Origin: Mactromeris polynyma
Taxonomy: Eukaryota > Mollusca > Bivalvia > Venerida > Mactridae
Direction of reading: 5' to 3'
Assembly (NCBI GenBank): GCA_032209605.1
Contig: JASFXZ010000004.1
Span: 558,001-622,000 of the forward strand
Length of the DNA: 64,000 nt
This document shows positions 1-14,382 of this stretch, in pieces. How positions within the stretch are numbered: position 1 is the first letter of the stretch; each line of letters starts with the position of its first letter. Position numbers and translations under genes: made by a program. Under the pieces are notes generated by a model. That model was given only the letters and a program-made list of their open reading frames with translations. It was not told where the DNA came from and made no database searches.

Positions 1-3000
1 TCAAAACATGACTTTATTTAAATAAACATTAATGATAAGCATCAGTGTTTGCGGCTTTAACAGATACAATCCCCTATATAAGCCTTTAAATCACTATGCG
101 TTATGAAATAACCATTCAAGAATAACTTACACACACAGAGATAAATCCAAAATATTGGCACCATATGGTGCACTACCATCCTGCCAAGAGGAATTTTAGC
201 CGCGTAATAGGTTCACTTCCTCTTAGTATAATGTGTACGCTTATTACAAATGTGTCTTTACCTTCTTAATAAAAATTACGTAATGACACCTTAAATATGC
301 GTTCATAACTTCCTGTTTGTTTTAATTCGATATTAAGTCAGGTATATATGATCAGTTGCACAAACTCCTCCTAGTATGCGACTTTAATTTGTTTATGATA
401 AAATGCATTATTTAGACATCACATAAACCTCCATTTAATTCGCGTGTAATGTTATCAAGGTCTACGGACTTTAACTCGCATCCGTACATTCTAAAAAACG
501 AACGATGATAGAATTTTTGTGTATTTTTTCCACATATATTTAAACAGAATTGTCCATAAAGTGACGAATGTTTCTATACACAAACAACGTTTTTAATTGA
601 ATTAAGGGCAGAATGTTCTTTCCAATACAGATTTAAAATCAAAAGTCTAAGAATTCTTACCATGGCGTCAGAATATAAAACGTAATGAAATCATATTAGC
701 ATTTGCTTTACTTGTTTTTGCAGAAATTGTTTTAAAAAAATGTTTTAACCACGAACTTGCTTAAATGATAATTTTGTACCGATACATGCTGGTTTGATAT
801 ATGTTGTATTGAAGTACCATTTCAACATCCAGTTATGAGCCTAGACAAACCCGTCAAATAATCAATGATACACGGTCCACATGAATACGACGTACACTAG
901 CGATCGTTGCATTTAGAGCAATGCTCGCGACATTTCGTGTCCTTATCACGTGAACAGTCATGACATTGTAAATGGGTGGTAAATAGTTCGGTCATTGGTT
1001 GCGCATCTAAATCAGTTACTTGTTAGTCGGCATGCAAATTAATGTGTCATTTGCACTATATGTTCCGTTCCTAATGTAACCATTGTTCTTATAGTACACC
1101 CATGATTTAGTAGTATTACTCCTTATCGTATGTTTTAATGTAGGACGGCTACGTTAAATTACCAGTAACCTGAACAACAATAGACACATTTTACAGATCG
1201 CAGCACAACAGTGCAGGTGGAAAATCTGCACTATGCAACATGGCGTTTGCCTTTTGAATTCATCTGATTGGTCATAAAGTCGTGTGATAACTGTAAATAT
1301 GTCTTTATCAATTGACAAATAAATCAAAATTTAATTATTTATAATCAAGTAACAATGTTTTGAACAAGTATTTACACTTAGAAGTACAAGTATGTCATTG
1401 TTATTGTATTACTCGATATAAAGACAACACCCTTTCCTGCAGTATACTCATTGATTATTTTTTACTTAGAGGCAAGTATAAAGTGTTTTAATGCCCGTTA
1501 TTTTTCATCGCACATATTCAAAATTCTGCAAGGACGTATTTTTACTCAAAGTACAATAGTTTTGTTTACTATTACTGAATGAAACGCTTGACTATATGTG
1601 GATTTTGCACGTGTTGCACCTATAACCTATTGGACAATCACAGTTTACTGTGTATCAGTATTTGATTGGTCGGTTGTTTATCCTAACAAACACAAGGTTA
1701 AAGTTTGAATCACATGATGATATGGCTCTCAATAAGGTTGCTGATTGTAATCGTGTTATGGGGATGTAACGGGCTGGCCGCTCGAAGCGCTTTGTGGCTC
1801 GTTTGATTCAATGCAAAGAAACTTGTAATGTTTTGTTGTCGTACACGCTTCCTTATTATTTAAATGCACAGCTGTAACAATAAATTGCACGTAATTTGCA
1901 TACATGTTTGTTTTCATTTTGAATCTAGAAAATACAGTGAAGCGTTTCTCATCTGAAACTGTTGGGACAAAATAATGTTCTGATCAGAAGATTTTCGGAC
2001 AAGAATGGTTGTCTGTATTCCGGAACATAATGTAGCCATTGTATTGCAAATTTTATAAACGATGTAGATCTGACAAATACTTATACACCATTTAGTGATC
2101 AGTGACCTATGAATTTACGAATGGAATGGTGCAAACGTGTTAAAGTAAAATAGTAAGTTAAAAAAAACGTTTTCTCTTTTTTTGTTTGTTTTTAGCTCAA
2201 CCCTTACTACTGACACAATTTTCAAAGTAAGTACAAAGATACCTCATTTATCATATATAGTGTAAAGTATTATCAATTTTCGTATTGTGATCTATTGCTT
2301 TGATACATTATATATTTACATTGTTTTTGTTATATTTCTACGAATAAGAGAAATGAAGATGCCGCAACGAAACCTTTAATTTGATAGGGTGACTTAACGA
2401 ATGTGCTGTCGACGTCCGATCGACATTTTATGCAAATATTAAACAGCACGTGACGTATCTGAAGGCCACGATTAATTTATCAATGGATATGAGAGTTAAG
2501 TGCTATGTGGAAGTATATGTGAAATACGAAGTTGTCTACCTTTGTAAAGAAGGGTATAACTAAGTAACGCATCTTCTGTTTACTAGCATACACTAGTCGA
2601 TCAAGCGATGACAATATATTACGTTTTCACACCTGAACCACTAATTAGTATAATTACATCATACTTGACTATATCGATAGAGAAAAGGAACATAAACGGC
2701 ATTGTGTTGTAATGTTGTACATGTGTATTGTAGTGATGATGTCAGATCCGCAATCGGTCGTCGACAAAGTAGACAACAATTTGGAGTGTGTATGATTGAC
2801 CAAGGGATGTACCAACATTAAAATAATTCATAAATCAGCATAACACCGTGCATGTACGTTATCAAAACACGGTCAAAGTAACCTTATCATGTCTGTTGCA
2901 CATTATGCCAATAGGACTCCCTTGTCCTCCAGTGACACCTGGAGGTCACGAATTTAATGTTTTGAAAATGTATACATTAAAAGGAAAACATAATTACTCT

Positions 3001-4690
3001 GTATAGTAAACATTATTCAACAAGGTTCAATAACTTATAATATGTTGTAATCAGTGTTTATTCTTGAATAATGGAAGTGCAAAGGTGCGAAATACAATGA
3101 TGTAGTACCTTACACATATACGTCGGAACGTAAATGAATGAAATCATAGGACTAGATACAATACTTAATACACGTTTCAATAGTGCTGTTAGATTTATCA
3201 CACGTCGGTGTATGAACTTTCAAGACAGATCCATATACATTTAGGTAAGAACATGCTCTCGTGCGTAAAACTCCTGTTTGGTTAACTTTTCTTCAAAACA
3301 AAGCTGCAGCTTCTCAATACACTTAACTTAGGTCCTATTTTAAATTGTAATGCTCCAGGTTATAAATTTATGCGTTCGCGGTTAATAAAGTAGCATTTGT
3401 TCTCACTTACTGACCATTCAATGCCTGTGCATTTACAGTTAAGTATATTAATTTATTTCGTGTTGTGATATTTTGATTTGATACAATAGATGCTCACATT
3501 GTTCTGGTTATACATGTTTATCAGAAAATAAGTGTAAAGAATGTGCCTAAATAAAGAAACTTCAATTTAGTTGAGGGGCTTAACGACTGTGATTTTGATG
3601 ATAACCATCACGGTATGTAGTTGAAGGTCTAAACCTCTTTATCACTAGCTAGATAAAACCATGTACATTTGGTTGTCGACATTGATTGTCATCTGCGGAT
3701 CTTTGGTGGTCGAAATACATTGTAAGTGTATATGTAAGAATAAGTAAAGAAGTGTAAAAGTTTGATTGTTTTTATACAAGTATATGACACTATGTCTGTT
3801 TCTTAAATGGAGAAAAAATGACATAAATTGGGTTTAATAGCAAAACATGGTGTTCAGATATTGGTAAATTGATACGTTGATATCTACGTGAACATTAAAA
3901 ATATGAGTTCAACTGATAATTCATACGATAATATTAAACATCACCCGGTGCTTCCCCATGTAATCTTCCCGGTATCATGGGATTTAATTATTTTTTTTAT
4001 AACTCGCGCAGTCAATGAGACATGTGTGTGTTCGATGTATAATCGTAAAGGCGATAAAGGTTATCAATATGTCGTAAGCTACAAATTGCCTGATGACCAT
4101 ATACGATTATTAAACAGCATATGATAACGTTGGATAGCGTATATATTTATATTAGTTATTGAGGTCACCTACAGCTTCTGCATTACAGCAGTCATAAAAA
4201 TAATAAACAATTCAATTATGTATTAGAGTTCAAATATATGTTCGCCCTTGTATCAAAGTGAAACATACTGTTAATTGTTTATTCCCTTGCTACAAAGACA
4301 GCATCTTTATGAACTGTTTTGAAGCGAATATTCCCCTCCTAACTATCAATTGTGATGTATCATGTAAGTGTCTCACTATCTTGTATTTCGAACATAATTC
4401 TCGTTTTATGTTGCAGACAATTCTTGCAAGTATCAACGTTTTTACTTTCGAGATCATGCACTGCACGAAAGATTGGTTCCCTAAAGTAGTATTGGAGAAT
4501 ATTCAGATAAGCAATTTAACAATTTGAAATGGAACTATTTGCGAATTCTACATACGTAATACTGTAAGTGAATTATACAGTATATATTATATATATTTTC
4601 CAGTACGTTTGACGGTACGAACATTATGTCCCTAAGGAATATACTGATGTGAACATATTGAGAAATATTATGAAATTGAACGGAATAAAT
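1..4690. other. Non-coding stretch upstream of the TRIM-like gene
   Basis: I see no convincing exon here: open frames are short, AT-rich and without recognisable motifs. The only structure I can support is the old direct duplication listed separately. No clear promoter for the downstream B-box gene could be placed, and its 5' exons, if any, may lie in or before this stretch. Confidence 0.5.
2268..3600 (+). repeat. Diverged direct duplication (about 2268-2405 and 3455-3600)
   Basis: Two segments in the same orientation share an ordered series of short matches: a TTCGT.TTGTGAT block, a TTTGATACA block, an ACATTGTT block, and an ending in AC.TT.AATTT followed by a GACTTAACGA-like block. They are diverged and non-coding in all frames. 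The pair is either an old local duplication or two copies of an unnamed repeat. Confidence 0.4.
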
Positions 4691-4695
4691 ATAAA

Positions 4696-4950
4696 TTGAT
4701 AAATCTATTATATTTATATTTGGAAGTAGATAGGCTTGTGGATAGAATGTGTCAACCATGTTTAAAGATTGACGCCAAGCGTTCAGCTTATTCGTTCTGT
4801 TCTACATGCAGGGAATTCCAATGTAATGATTGCACAAATGGTCATAAAATTTACACTTTAACGGAAAATCACAAACTGTTAAGTGTTAGCGAAGGGGTAT
4901 CCCAACTTGCTGCTAACGATACAGAGGTCATCGGCATGGACGGACTTGAT
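4696..4950 (+). pseudogene. TRIM-like B-box protein, 5' half, cut by a transposon
   Basis: The frame encodes a first B-box-like zinc module: a CxxC pair (MCQPC), then FCSTC, then CNDC and HK/H residues (FQCNDCTNGHK), followed by a linker ending GMDGLD. The coding sense probably begins near the EVDRLVDRM stretch; the more N-terminal residues may be intron or 5' leader. In bivalves such proteins are cytoplasmic TRIM-like factors with two B-boxes, a coiled coil and an NHL-type propeller, often in large families; a RING is frequently absent, and none is seen here. The frame runs into the inverted repeat of the 20.8-kb element at 4952 and stops soon after. It resumes in frame at 25794 when the element and one TA are removed. 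That the two halves were one gene is inferred from this frame restoration and from the matching B-box1/B-box2 order. Confidence 0.75.
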
Positions 4951-4951
4951 A

Positions 4952-4979
4952 CAGTACCGCCAGCGTGACAGTTCCGCGT
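4952..4979 (+). repeat. Left terminal inverted repeat of the 20.8-kb element
   Basis: Twenty-eight bases identical to the reverse complement of 25765-25792, directly preceded by the TA at 4950-4951. The following 200 bp hold direct repeats of a GTGTGACCAATCAAATTGCC word (about 5117-5136 and 5142-5161). Confidence 0.85.
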
Positions 4980-5229
4980 TTTCGTGTCATTTCTCTAACG
5001 CAAAACGAAACACGAACGCTTTATCGTTAAAAACGGGAAGCGTGAAACCGTTAAGCGTGTAGCCAATGAAAATTCGGCATTTTCGCCTCTGTGGAAACGC
5101 GAAACCGTGAAAGCGTGTGACCAATCAAATTGCCGCGTTAACCGTGTGACCAATCAAATTGCCGAATTAAAATTCGTTCGGTTAAGAAATTTGGCGAAAT
5201 AGAAGAACATGTTCTCCACATGTTCAACT

Positions 5230-8200
5230 AAATCGACTCCGATGAAAACAATCAAGTACGACATGGAATGGCGATGATTTCATCGGTAGTGACTTGTGCA
5301 TATGTTTGTTCGAAATAGTGGATTTTTGCTAGACTCGTGTGGAAGGAAGATGAGTTCAAAGTGGAAAAGGATGCAGGTAAAACTATTCAAGTGCAGTTCA
5401 AATTATTTAACTGATTCAAAATGATGTTGTGTTTTTATGTTGCCGGCCACTATAAAATGACTTGAGTTTAACTTTAAGAATACTAAGATGTACACTTCAC
5501 GTCTACAGTACAGTACATATTCATATATCACGGGGCCATGGCATCTTTCTTTCACGTCACGGATGCCTTCCAAACCACCAAAAAGAACTCCAAAATGCAT
5601 TTATTTTACAGAACAAATTTGATTACACCCTTCCGAAACGAAAGTAGCCTGTTTTAAACATTAAATTAAAACGAAAGTAGGAATTTTGTGCGAACGTAAT
5701 TATAAATTTTTACAAATCGGGCATTATGACCTTATTAAACATACTTGTACATCAAACAGTTTTTTCATATGTGTATCAGTTCAGAGATTGACAAAGTCAG
5801 TTGTAAATGCATAGAGCAAAATGTATTGCAGAAGAAAGTTCGGAGTAGATTGAAATTCAGTGTAATAAAAACCACATTCCAATTGCAAAGTAGGGTACAC
5901 AGGGCTTTAAAAAAATTCAGTTACACTTGTTCCAGGCTAGTGTATATATATGTTAAAGTTTCCGGCATGGGAGGCTAGTTGTTGGAGAACATTTTTCTTG
6001 TTTCATTATTGAATATAAGAAAATTGGCAATGTTCAAAACCACAGTTATATCATCAAGTGTTTTAACTGGACAGACGCCCTGATGTGTTAGTTACCACAC
6101 AATAAACAACGACAGGAATAATGTAATAACTGATAAGATGTGTTAATTCCATTTTGGGTAATTTATACAGTATTGAGTCTAGGCCTTTTAAAACAGACCT
6201 GTCAAGGGCTAGTGAATTTCTTGAGCCCTGGTCCATTTTTTCCCAATCTAAAGAAAACATTCCCAATAGAAAACGAATGATTTTGAGCGAAAATAATGAA
6301 TTTATAAACAAGCAGTAACTCGAGTCAAAATCATTATTGACAATTAATTAATCATGTTATAAAATATCTGCTATAAATATCTGCTATATCAATTATGAGA
6401 CAGTAAAACTAGAAATATGAAGTTGTATTTCATTAATTGCAATTAACTGTTAAAAATACTGGATACATTTGTCCCGATTTTGGACAATTAAGTGAGATTA
6501 AAATATAATTTTACCAGGGACCTTTTTCCTATTACCCTAGGAAAAAGCCCTGAATATCTTCGTAAAATACAGTAGCAGTACAAATTGGATGTGTCATGTC
6601 TTGGTTTCCCTGGGATATGTGTGTGGAGGCATTGTTGTGTGTGTGTAGTGTTCCATTTTAACTACTTAAATTTGTTTTATCAAGCTGTACATATATCAGC
6701 TTGTTTTATTGATGAGCTAGGTTCAAGAAATTGCATGGTTTGTATTTAAGTGGCTTTGACCAATCCGGAACATACATTAATCTTCTTTTTGAAATAGGAA
6801 CCAGCATCCATGAATTTATGGGTTGGTCTTGGTCTCATTACGTCATCCTCAACTGTAGGATAATAATTTGTTGAAGTTTTCCTTATCAATAACATATATG
6901 ATTGCATTTACAATCACTATCTAACATAGAGGAGTTGGCCTATTACTACTGTTGCAGAATTGGACACCATGTATAAATGCTAATCAGATTGACTGTTTAT
7001 TAAGGTATATTAATTTGCGATTGGAAAAAGTGAAACTATATTAATTTCCCAAATAGTAAAGACAGACTTATTTAGTAGATAAAGGCGACCGGCCCAAAAT
7101 ACATGTCAATACAGTACAATGGTTTCAAGATATAATAGTTGTGTCACATACTGTAGTATATATTATGATAGTAAACAGTGAATAATAATTCAACCAATTC
7201 AAGTTATTAAATGAACAATGCTAATGTATATATGACTTAAAATGTACCTTTTTATATTATTTAGAAATAAAACATACTGTTGAATACAATTTATGTTTTT
7301 ACTACAATACTTGGTTAATTATTTCATTCCAACCAATAATCTGAAAGCAGTCATTACTTTTTTACCAAAATGTCTCTTTCTCACTAGCTGGTTTTAATCA
7401 GTTGCAATTTAAATAGATAATGGACATAAAATCTTTAATATATCTGGATGCTAACAAACCATAAATTATTTTTTCTAAACTAAAATAATGGAATTCCATC
7501 AGCCGTCAAGCTTGGATCTAATAATAGCTTAGGTCTGTTATAATAACTTATTGACTGGTAGGCATGTGTTTGGACCATAATCAATCAAGACACCAATAAT
7601 AGTTGACATAAAAAGTAAGATGCAGAAACATGATTAGCTTTTATTATAATTGTAAATTCTCCAAATATGGGCAATTAGAAAAATAAATCCCAGTGATATG
7701 CTGGTAATGGCTACTCACATTTGAGTCTTTATTTCAAAAGTAATTTATAGGAGTGAGAAAAGTTCTTATTCCCTCATTGTTTCATTTTTTACTATTTAAA
7801 ATTAGAAATGAGTAAGTAACATTTTTAAAACCTTAAATTTAATCTTTATGTTCATTCAAATCTTTTCACAAAGATAAACATATTTTCTACCATTCAAAAC
7901 ATGCCACATTGATTAATGTTTATATAATATCTTGTATAAACTATTTTAATTAATTTTAATTGTGGTAGACTCTTCTCATCTTCACTGTAAATAGGAGTCA
8001 GTTGGTGACAGCACATATTGATAAGATTCAATTGGAGTCCCACTGGGCCAGACATTGTAAAACTGCTGATTAGTGGTCTGGACACATTGATATCTAGATA
8101 GTGCACACAGGGGGCAATATTGTTTATTGCATAACCTAATTTGTCCACCCCAATATTGACCCTTATTTTTGCCTCTCTTCTTATTTTTATCATCTTATAA

Positions 8201-11200
8201 ATTTTAAGTATAATTTGTTTAATATTTCAAATTTTGTGTTGAAGCATTTTTGAAGATTAGAAATACAATCCTAACATTGTAATGTCTGTCCACACAATTA
8301 CTTGTTTTAAAATGATTTTTGTCAATTAAAAAATGATTTGGTTACCTTTTTGACCTGTAACATACAGACCCTTCATTATAAAATCATTTGGATGATATAA
8401 TTGATTATGTATCCTAATATTACCAGAAAGATGCCAATTGTGTGCATTTTTGTTACAGCTGTATAAAATATAGATCCTTATGAATAAGACACTAAACTAC
8501 AAAGTTGATTTTTCTTTCTTTCAATACAAAATCTAGGCTAATTATATATATATAATTATTTTCTATAGATGCTTAGAATGGCCTTTTATTATTCATTTAA
8601 TAAAATTGGTTACTAGCGAGTTACCATTAATCAGTTTGTTGATTTTATTCATGAATGTTATATACACTACATGTATGTTGGCCTTGGTTGACCAGGGTGC
8701 TGGATTACAATATAATCTTAGACTGGATTAAGCACATTGGCCGTCCCTCACAGGGTCCGCATAACTAAACCAGCCCACTTTTATTAAATCTACTACTTGA
8801 CTGGCACAATGAGACTAAGTGATGGATCACTTTTTTTTTCAAAACTGATAGCAAAAAATATCACAATTAAATATGTAGGGCCTCGTCCCGCATCTGGGTG
8901 ATGGGTAATTTTGATGCCCATGTATCTGGATGTGGAGTGTTGGCCTTCTTACACATCCAGAAATAATAAATAACTCCATACAATGCTGGAACAGAACATT
9001 TCCACTCCCCTAAATTCATGATGGGGATTTTGTCCACCTTGTAAAATTCACGAAGGAGATTTTGTCTGCCTTGTGCAAAATGAGCCAAGGGGATTTTGTC
9101 CGAAAGGGATTTTGTCCGTATACCAATCAGATCAGCCGTATGGAAATATGTACATAATTATAGTTAATGTTATGAAGAAAAGTAAACCATTTCTGTATTA
9201 TTAGTCTTAAATTTTTAATGTTATGTGATTTACCTAATTATCAAGTATTACGCTGGTTATGTCATTTACAAAGGTTCATTTAAAAGAACTTAGGTTTGAT
9301 ATCATAATGGCATACAGTAAGATATATAATTATACAGATACAGCTCTGCATTTGTTGGTTAGATCCTGAATTAAGGATGTTCGGTCTAGGGAATCGTCAA
9401 GTCTAATGAAAATTGACACATGCAAACTTGGTGTCATAAAATTTAATTCTGCATTCATGACAGTACAATCAAAATAATTTCATGTCATTATTTTAATTCT
9501 GTTAGTATAAATTTAACTTTCTTTATTTTTGCATAATATGTCAAAAATATTTAATGATAACATGCTCTGTCACATTTGATAGATAATAAAAAATATAAAC
9601 ATGCCATGCAGTGTTTTTCCTGACAAACAAATCTTGTCTCATTTTTCTGAGAAATTAAAATTATTTGTGTGCGTCCAGGATGACAGAATTTCTTCAAAAG
9701 TGAAATCACCTCAGTTTGTACCTTACTGCAATTTTCCGAAAATGTACTTTCACTTTGATAATTGCATGCAGACTGTGTCAAAGATTAAGTACAATAAGCG
9801 TTGACTCAATTGAACATAAATAGTAACCAGTCTAAAATTTGACCAATTCATACTTTGAACGGTTGCACAGTTCGCAAAACAAAGTGTTATACCACTCGCT
9901 GTGCTCAAAGGAATCTGATGATGTTTATGACATTCGCTACAAGTTATGAGAGCATAGCAGTTCAAAAGATAATGACAAACGTCACAATTCAGATTCATTT
10001 GTTTCAAATAAAAGTAAATCATGATCTGTAATGTTCATTTGTGTGTTAACCCTCACAGTCACATACAGTAACTAATAAGCCAAGTACGACTTGTAGTTTT
10101 CATTACAATTACGACAAATAGTAATCAGTAAGTCATTGTTTAATAACTTTTATCAGTAGAACAAAGTTTTATTCAAAAAGTATTCCTGTATGACATTTAG
10201 AAATGACAGTCAAATGTGTAAACGAGGGGGTCAAAATGACCCCCAATTTTTAAGTCAGGGGAAAACACTGTCATGAAGAATGAAAAATGAGTTGTTCATT
10301 GTCACTCAGTTATTGAGTTATATTGGACATTAATTATAATAAAAAAATCAATTATACTCATGCTGGTGCTAATTTTGTTCCTTTTCAATATGTAAAGCAT
10401 GTTTCAAAATTTCACTCTGCAAATAAACTTAGAAGTAATTGATTGAACAGAATACTTTTAAAAATAAATATTATAATAGTTGCTCCTTTAATTAGGACGT
10501 AATGTGACAAAATGAACTCATTAATACTTCTGCCATTTATGTAATGTATTATGTGGTATTACTGACGTCTTTTTTATTTAATATATAATTAATCAAAAAA
10601 TAATTTTATATAATTTTATGGAACAATGTCATGTAGATATATTTTCATCCATTAATGACAAAATTGATTAGTAGTGTATGACAACAATCTGCTATAAGAC
10701 TGGGGCCAACTGTATATACAATATGTGGTGACACATTGGTGATCACATCTACTATGTTAATCTCTTCCTGTCATAAAAGGAGACATTATATAACATTATA
10801 TAACCATGGTCATAAATCAACATAGATAATGACAATATGCAAATCGTGTCTGAAGAGGGGTTGGTTTTTTATAATCATCCTATCAGATTAAGGACAATAT
10901 GCTGATTGAAAAATCTTAATTGTCAATGTTAATTTCATTAATCATTGATTCTTAGTGCAGAGCAGTCTCATTCGAAATTATTGAATACATAGTTGACCAG
11001 TATAACAAAGAAAACTGATAGTGCCAACTGATTTAAGGTAAAGATTATCAACAATAATATTTTATGTTTGATAAAATATTGAAACCTGATTTCCTCAACA
11101 TAATATTTAATGCTGTGATGGTGTGATTTTTATCATATTAAGAAATATATTAATTACTGAATAGTAGAACAACTATGATGTTTTGTTTAGTATAAAAATT

Positions 11201-12150
11201 GATTATTTTAGTGATAGCCTTAATGGTTTATGTGTTAAGGGTGCCTAATGGCCACTTTTTTAAATCTGGAACCGTGGTTGTTATACAGATGATATGGTAA
11301 TTTATTTTTAGTAAAACTATTTAGTGTATCAAGGCAAAGCTTTATTTAGTCGCTGGCCAGAAGCTGTAGACTCTATATTTTTATTCCTGTTTCATTACAA
11401 AAGTGAATGCTGATTGTATAATATATTTGTTGTAAATTATTATTTTCCAAGGTATTTTTTCTGAAAGTAAATACTTCAATTATAAATTTTGCAGTATTTA
11501 CCGGTACTATTTAGAAGGCATTTATTCTTGTTTGACATGTTTTATCAAATCATGATATTTTAGACAGCGCAATAAGAAATGATAATCTGTTTAGAACTAT
11601 GACATTCTGAGTGCATATTTTACATCTTCTAATTTCTCTATTCTAAATCCTGAGTAGTAGACCAGCTTCAATTTCCAAGTTATGACTAACGACATTAAGT
11701 CTAAATTGTGTAAATCAAAATCCTTATCATTTCTGAATATATCAAGATAATTTTAAAATTCCAAAATTTGTTTTAAAATAGTAGATAAGTTAAGTTTGAC
11801 AAATGTTGTGCTTTATTCAAAGTTTATTGAACTATACCAATCGGTAAACTAAAGGGACACCTCGGCCCACTTTCCATTTCGGCCCGGTCTAACTAAGACC
11901 CAGTTTTGAAGCACAATAAAATTGTTCACACCTTAACATCGATAATCGGGGGGCGGGGGGTCATACAGCAGACATAATTATTTAACAATTTTAAAATCCT
12001 GCCAAAAAGACTGTTTTGTATATTACAAAAATCAACAACGCTGGATCAAATAATTTAATCTATATCCCTGAATGAAAGGAAACCTGCAAGCAAGTAGAAT
12101 GTAAGCTAAGACCTGTATCACTACAAACAAATAATATGTATCAGCTTATA
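5230..12150. other. Non-coding interior of the element, left part
   Basis: AT-rich DNA with no exon I can defend; open frames here are short and compositionally random. It includes one recognisable low-copy repeat block (9005-9125). No tRNA, rRNA or intact transposase was found in either strand. Confidence 0.45.
9005..9125 (+). repeat. GGGGATTTTGTCC repeat block
   Basis: Four spaced copies of a GGGATTTTGTCC-like word separated by 25-40 bp, with intervening CACCTTGTAAAATTCACGA and GCCTTGTGCAAAATGAGCC-like spacers. The block looks like part of a dispersed repeat rather than a gene. The family is not identified. Confidence 0.5.
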
Positions 12151-12157
12151 ATTTTGG

Positions 12158-13259
12158 CTACACGGTACGGGTCCGTACCTCTAGAATCGATACAGGAGTC
12201 TAGGGGTATGGGAGTCTAGGGGTATGGGAGTCTAGGGGTATGGGAGTCCCGTACTCGTAGATATCCTTCATATGATATACTACGGGTACAGGGTTTTTAT
12301 AAATACGCATACTTGAATCAAATAAGATATTAAGACAAATATCAGTATATACGCTTTATAAATGTTTATATTTTGTTTGTCGTTAATTAATAAATTATAC
12401 AACAAACTTACTGCCATTTTGGTTGATACTAAAACAAGTGTTGTGTTGCTGGATATCGTTGTCGTCTCGAAAAATAACGTGCCGAATATTTAATTGCAAT
12501 TATGTCATTACAATAATTCGTTGCATAAAACAAAGTATTGTCTTGACATATGCAAACGTGTACATTAAAGTGCGTTTTATCAGTTTGCCATTGCAAATTA
12601 AAATTAATATCTGGGTTGGATTAATGATTGCAAATAATTGTTTAATAAGACGACAACAATATTCCGCAACACAACACAAGTTTGTTTTAGTAATTGTCGA
12701 CAGCTCTCGGGTATTTCCGTACCACTTCGTTACTCGGATAACACCCTCTAGTGTATATAGCAAAACTCAACATTTTGTGCTGTCAAGAAATAGTTCTCGC
12801 AAAACGGATTTATAATTTCAATAATTTCGATAAATTCATGTAAGAGATGGATTATCGTTGACATTTCTAGTTAAAAACTCACATATTCCAGTCTTCATAT
12901 AGCTTAAATATTACATTCATCAGCACTCCAGCGTTCATGCCGCCATCTTGTTTTCATGACATTCGAATGGTATTTCTGAAAGTAGTGCCTTAATGTACAT
13001 CCGAGGCACTTGACGTAGATGGTCGAGGATTTCCGAATGTTGTTTAAGTATCAACCAAAATGGCGGTTTTGTCGTATAATTAACGACAAACAAAATATAA
13101 ACATTTATATAGCGTATATACTGATATTTGTTTTAATATCTTTTACTTATATTTGATCTGAGTATGTGTCATATTTATAAACTCCCGTGCCCGTAGCATA
13201 TCCTTGGTATGATATCTACGAGTACGGGACTCCCGTACCCCTAGGACCCGTACACGTAG
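12158..13259. mobile_element. Fold-back element with long inverted repeats
   Basis: The left arm (12158-12430) matches the reverse complement of the right arm (13048-13259) over its whole length. Matched blocks are the end CTAC(ACG/GTG)TACGGGTCC, GGGAGTCCCGTACTCGTAGA, AAATATCAGTATATACGCT, TGTTTATATTTTGTTTGTCG and CCATTTTGGTTGATAC. The left arm is longer because it carries three 17-bp tandem units and a small insertion. About 617 bp of non-coding DNA separates the arms. Ends of this kind fit a non-autonomous DNA transposon; I could not fix a target duplication. It lies inside the 20.8-kb insert, so it is nested or carried along. Confidence 0.75.
12196..12246 (+). repeat. 17-bp tandem repeat, three copies
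   Basis: Three perfect head-to-tail copies of GAGTCTAGGGGTATGGG, followed by a partial GAGTCCCG. The opposite arm of the fold-back element has a single equivalent unit, so the expansion happened in this arm only. Confidence 0.85.
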
Positions 13260-13317
13260 TCACTTCCTATAAATTTATGTAACCAGTAATATTTTCAACC
13301 ACTGATTTTATTGGCAA

Positions 13318-13383
13318 TAGCGCCACTAGGATTTGAACACATGTCTCCGGTCCGTTATGCTAACCACTACACCACACACCTAA
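13318..13383 (-). repeat. tRNA-derived sequence (SINE head or tRNA relic)
   Basis: On the minus strand the segment contains an A-box-like TAGTGGTTAGC and, about 20 bases later, a B-box GTTCAAATCC, the internal RNA polymerase III promoter of tRNA genes. The flanking stems do not pair well, so a functional tRNA is unlikely. It starts 60 bp beyond the fold-back element. Confidence 0.55.
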
Positions 13384-14382
13384 TATTTTGTTGCTCTCTG
13401 TCAGTTAAAGACGCTTAAAATCACGATCCTGTCTTTCTTGTATTTGGTGTCAGTTGTATTGATAAAGTCAAATGGATTGATTTTCCTGTAAAAAAGTACA
13501 ACATGAAGTTAATTGCGCATTGTTATCCAAAGATTGTCTTGAAGATTTAATCAATCAAACCGGGTGGGAAAACCCACAACCCACTGCTGTTTGCCTTACA
13601 TGAAGTAATACACAACATTCTTTGTTTGACAGGTCTGACAGTGTTCACAGAATGGTATAACTGGTATGGGTCAGAATGGTATATGTGACAAACAGTTGGG
13701 CATCTCAAAAATGAAAATACAAAGAAGCTGAACGATGTATTGCCTACATGAAGAAAGGCTTATGTAAGTAGTTTTTGGAAGTGATATTGTTTTTTACCTT
13801 GATACTGCCTTGTACATATTGTTTCATCAGACACTACTGTTTACAGTCATGCAGCTTGATATTTACAGTATCAATTGGAGAACATAAAGGTACAAAACAT
13901 GTTTTGTTCTTCTCTGATGTAGCCTGCCCATTCGGCTTAGTTGGAAGAGTGCTAGACTGTTACCTGGAAGACTATTATTCATTTGTCAGGCTTGCAATGT
14001 TATACTTTACTTTGACATTTGGCTACTGTCATTGTCCTCAACTTCTGATTTATGTCGTAGTTGTTGGTTGCTTCTGTAGGGCCAAATTAGTAATAGTTAA
14101 TACTCAATTGCAGGTAAAATGATTAGTTCAAAGTGCAAATAACTGGAAATAGTGAAAAGAGGCATTGTGTAATTTTATAGCATTTATTTAGTAAGGGAAG
14201 AGCTATGCCTCTAGATTGAGAAGAGTTGGGGCATCTGTGTCCAGTGGAAGCATATTTAGTTCCTATATTTAAAAGTGTAATTTACATTGATTAGGATCAC
14301 TAGAACTTCTACTGATGTTTATCCAAGTCATTAAACAGTTATGCATTTCAATCAATGTTTTAAAACTATTTTTTCCTTACAG

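Noticed and set aside
13560..13760. A further exon of the cargo gene with text such as GLTVFTEWYNWYGSEWYM
   Set aside because: All three frames contain stops; at best it is a decayed piece, so it is mentioned only as context.
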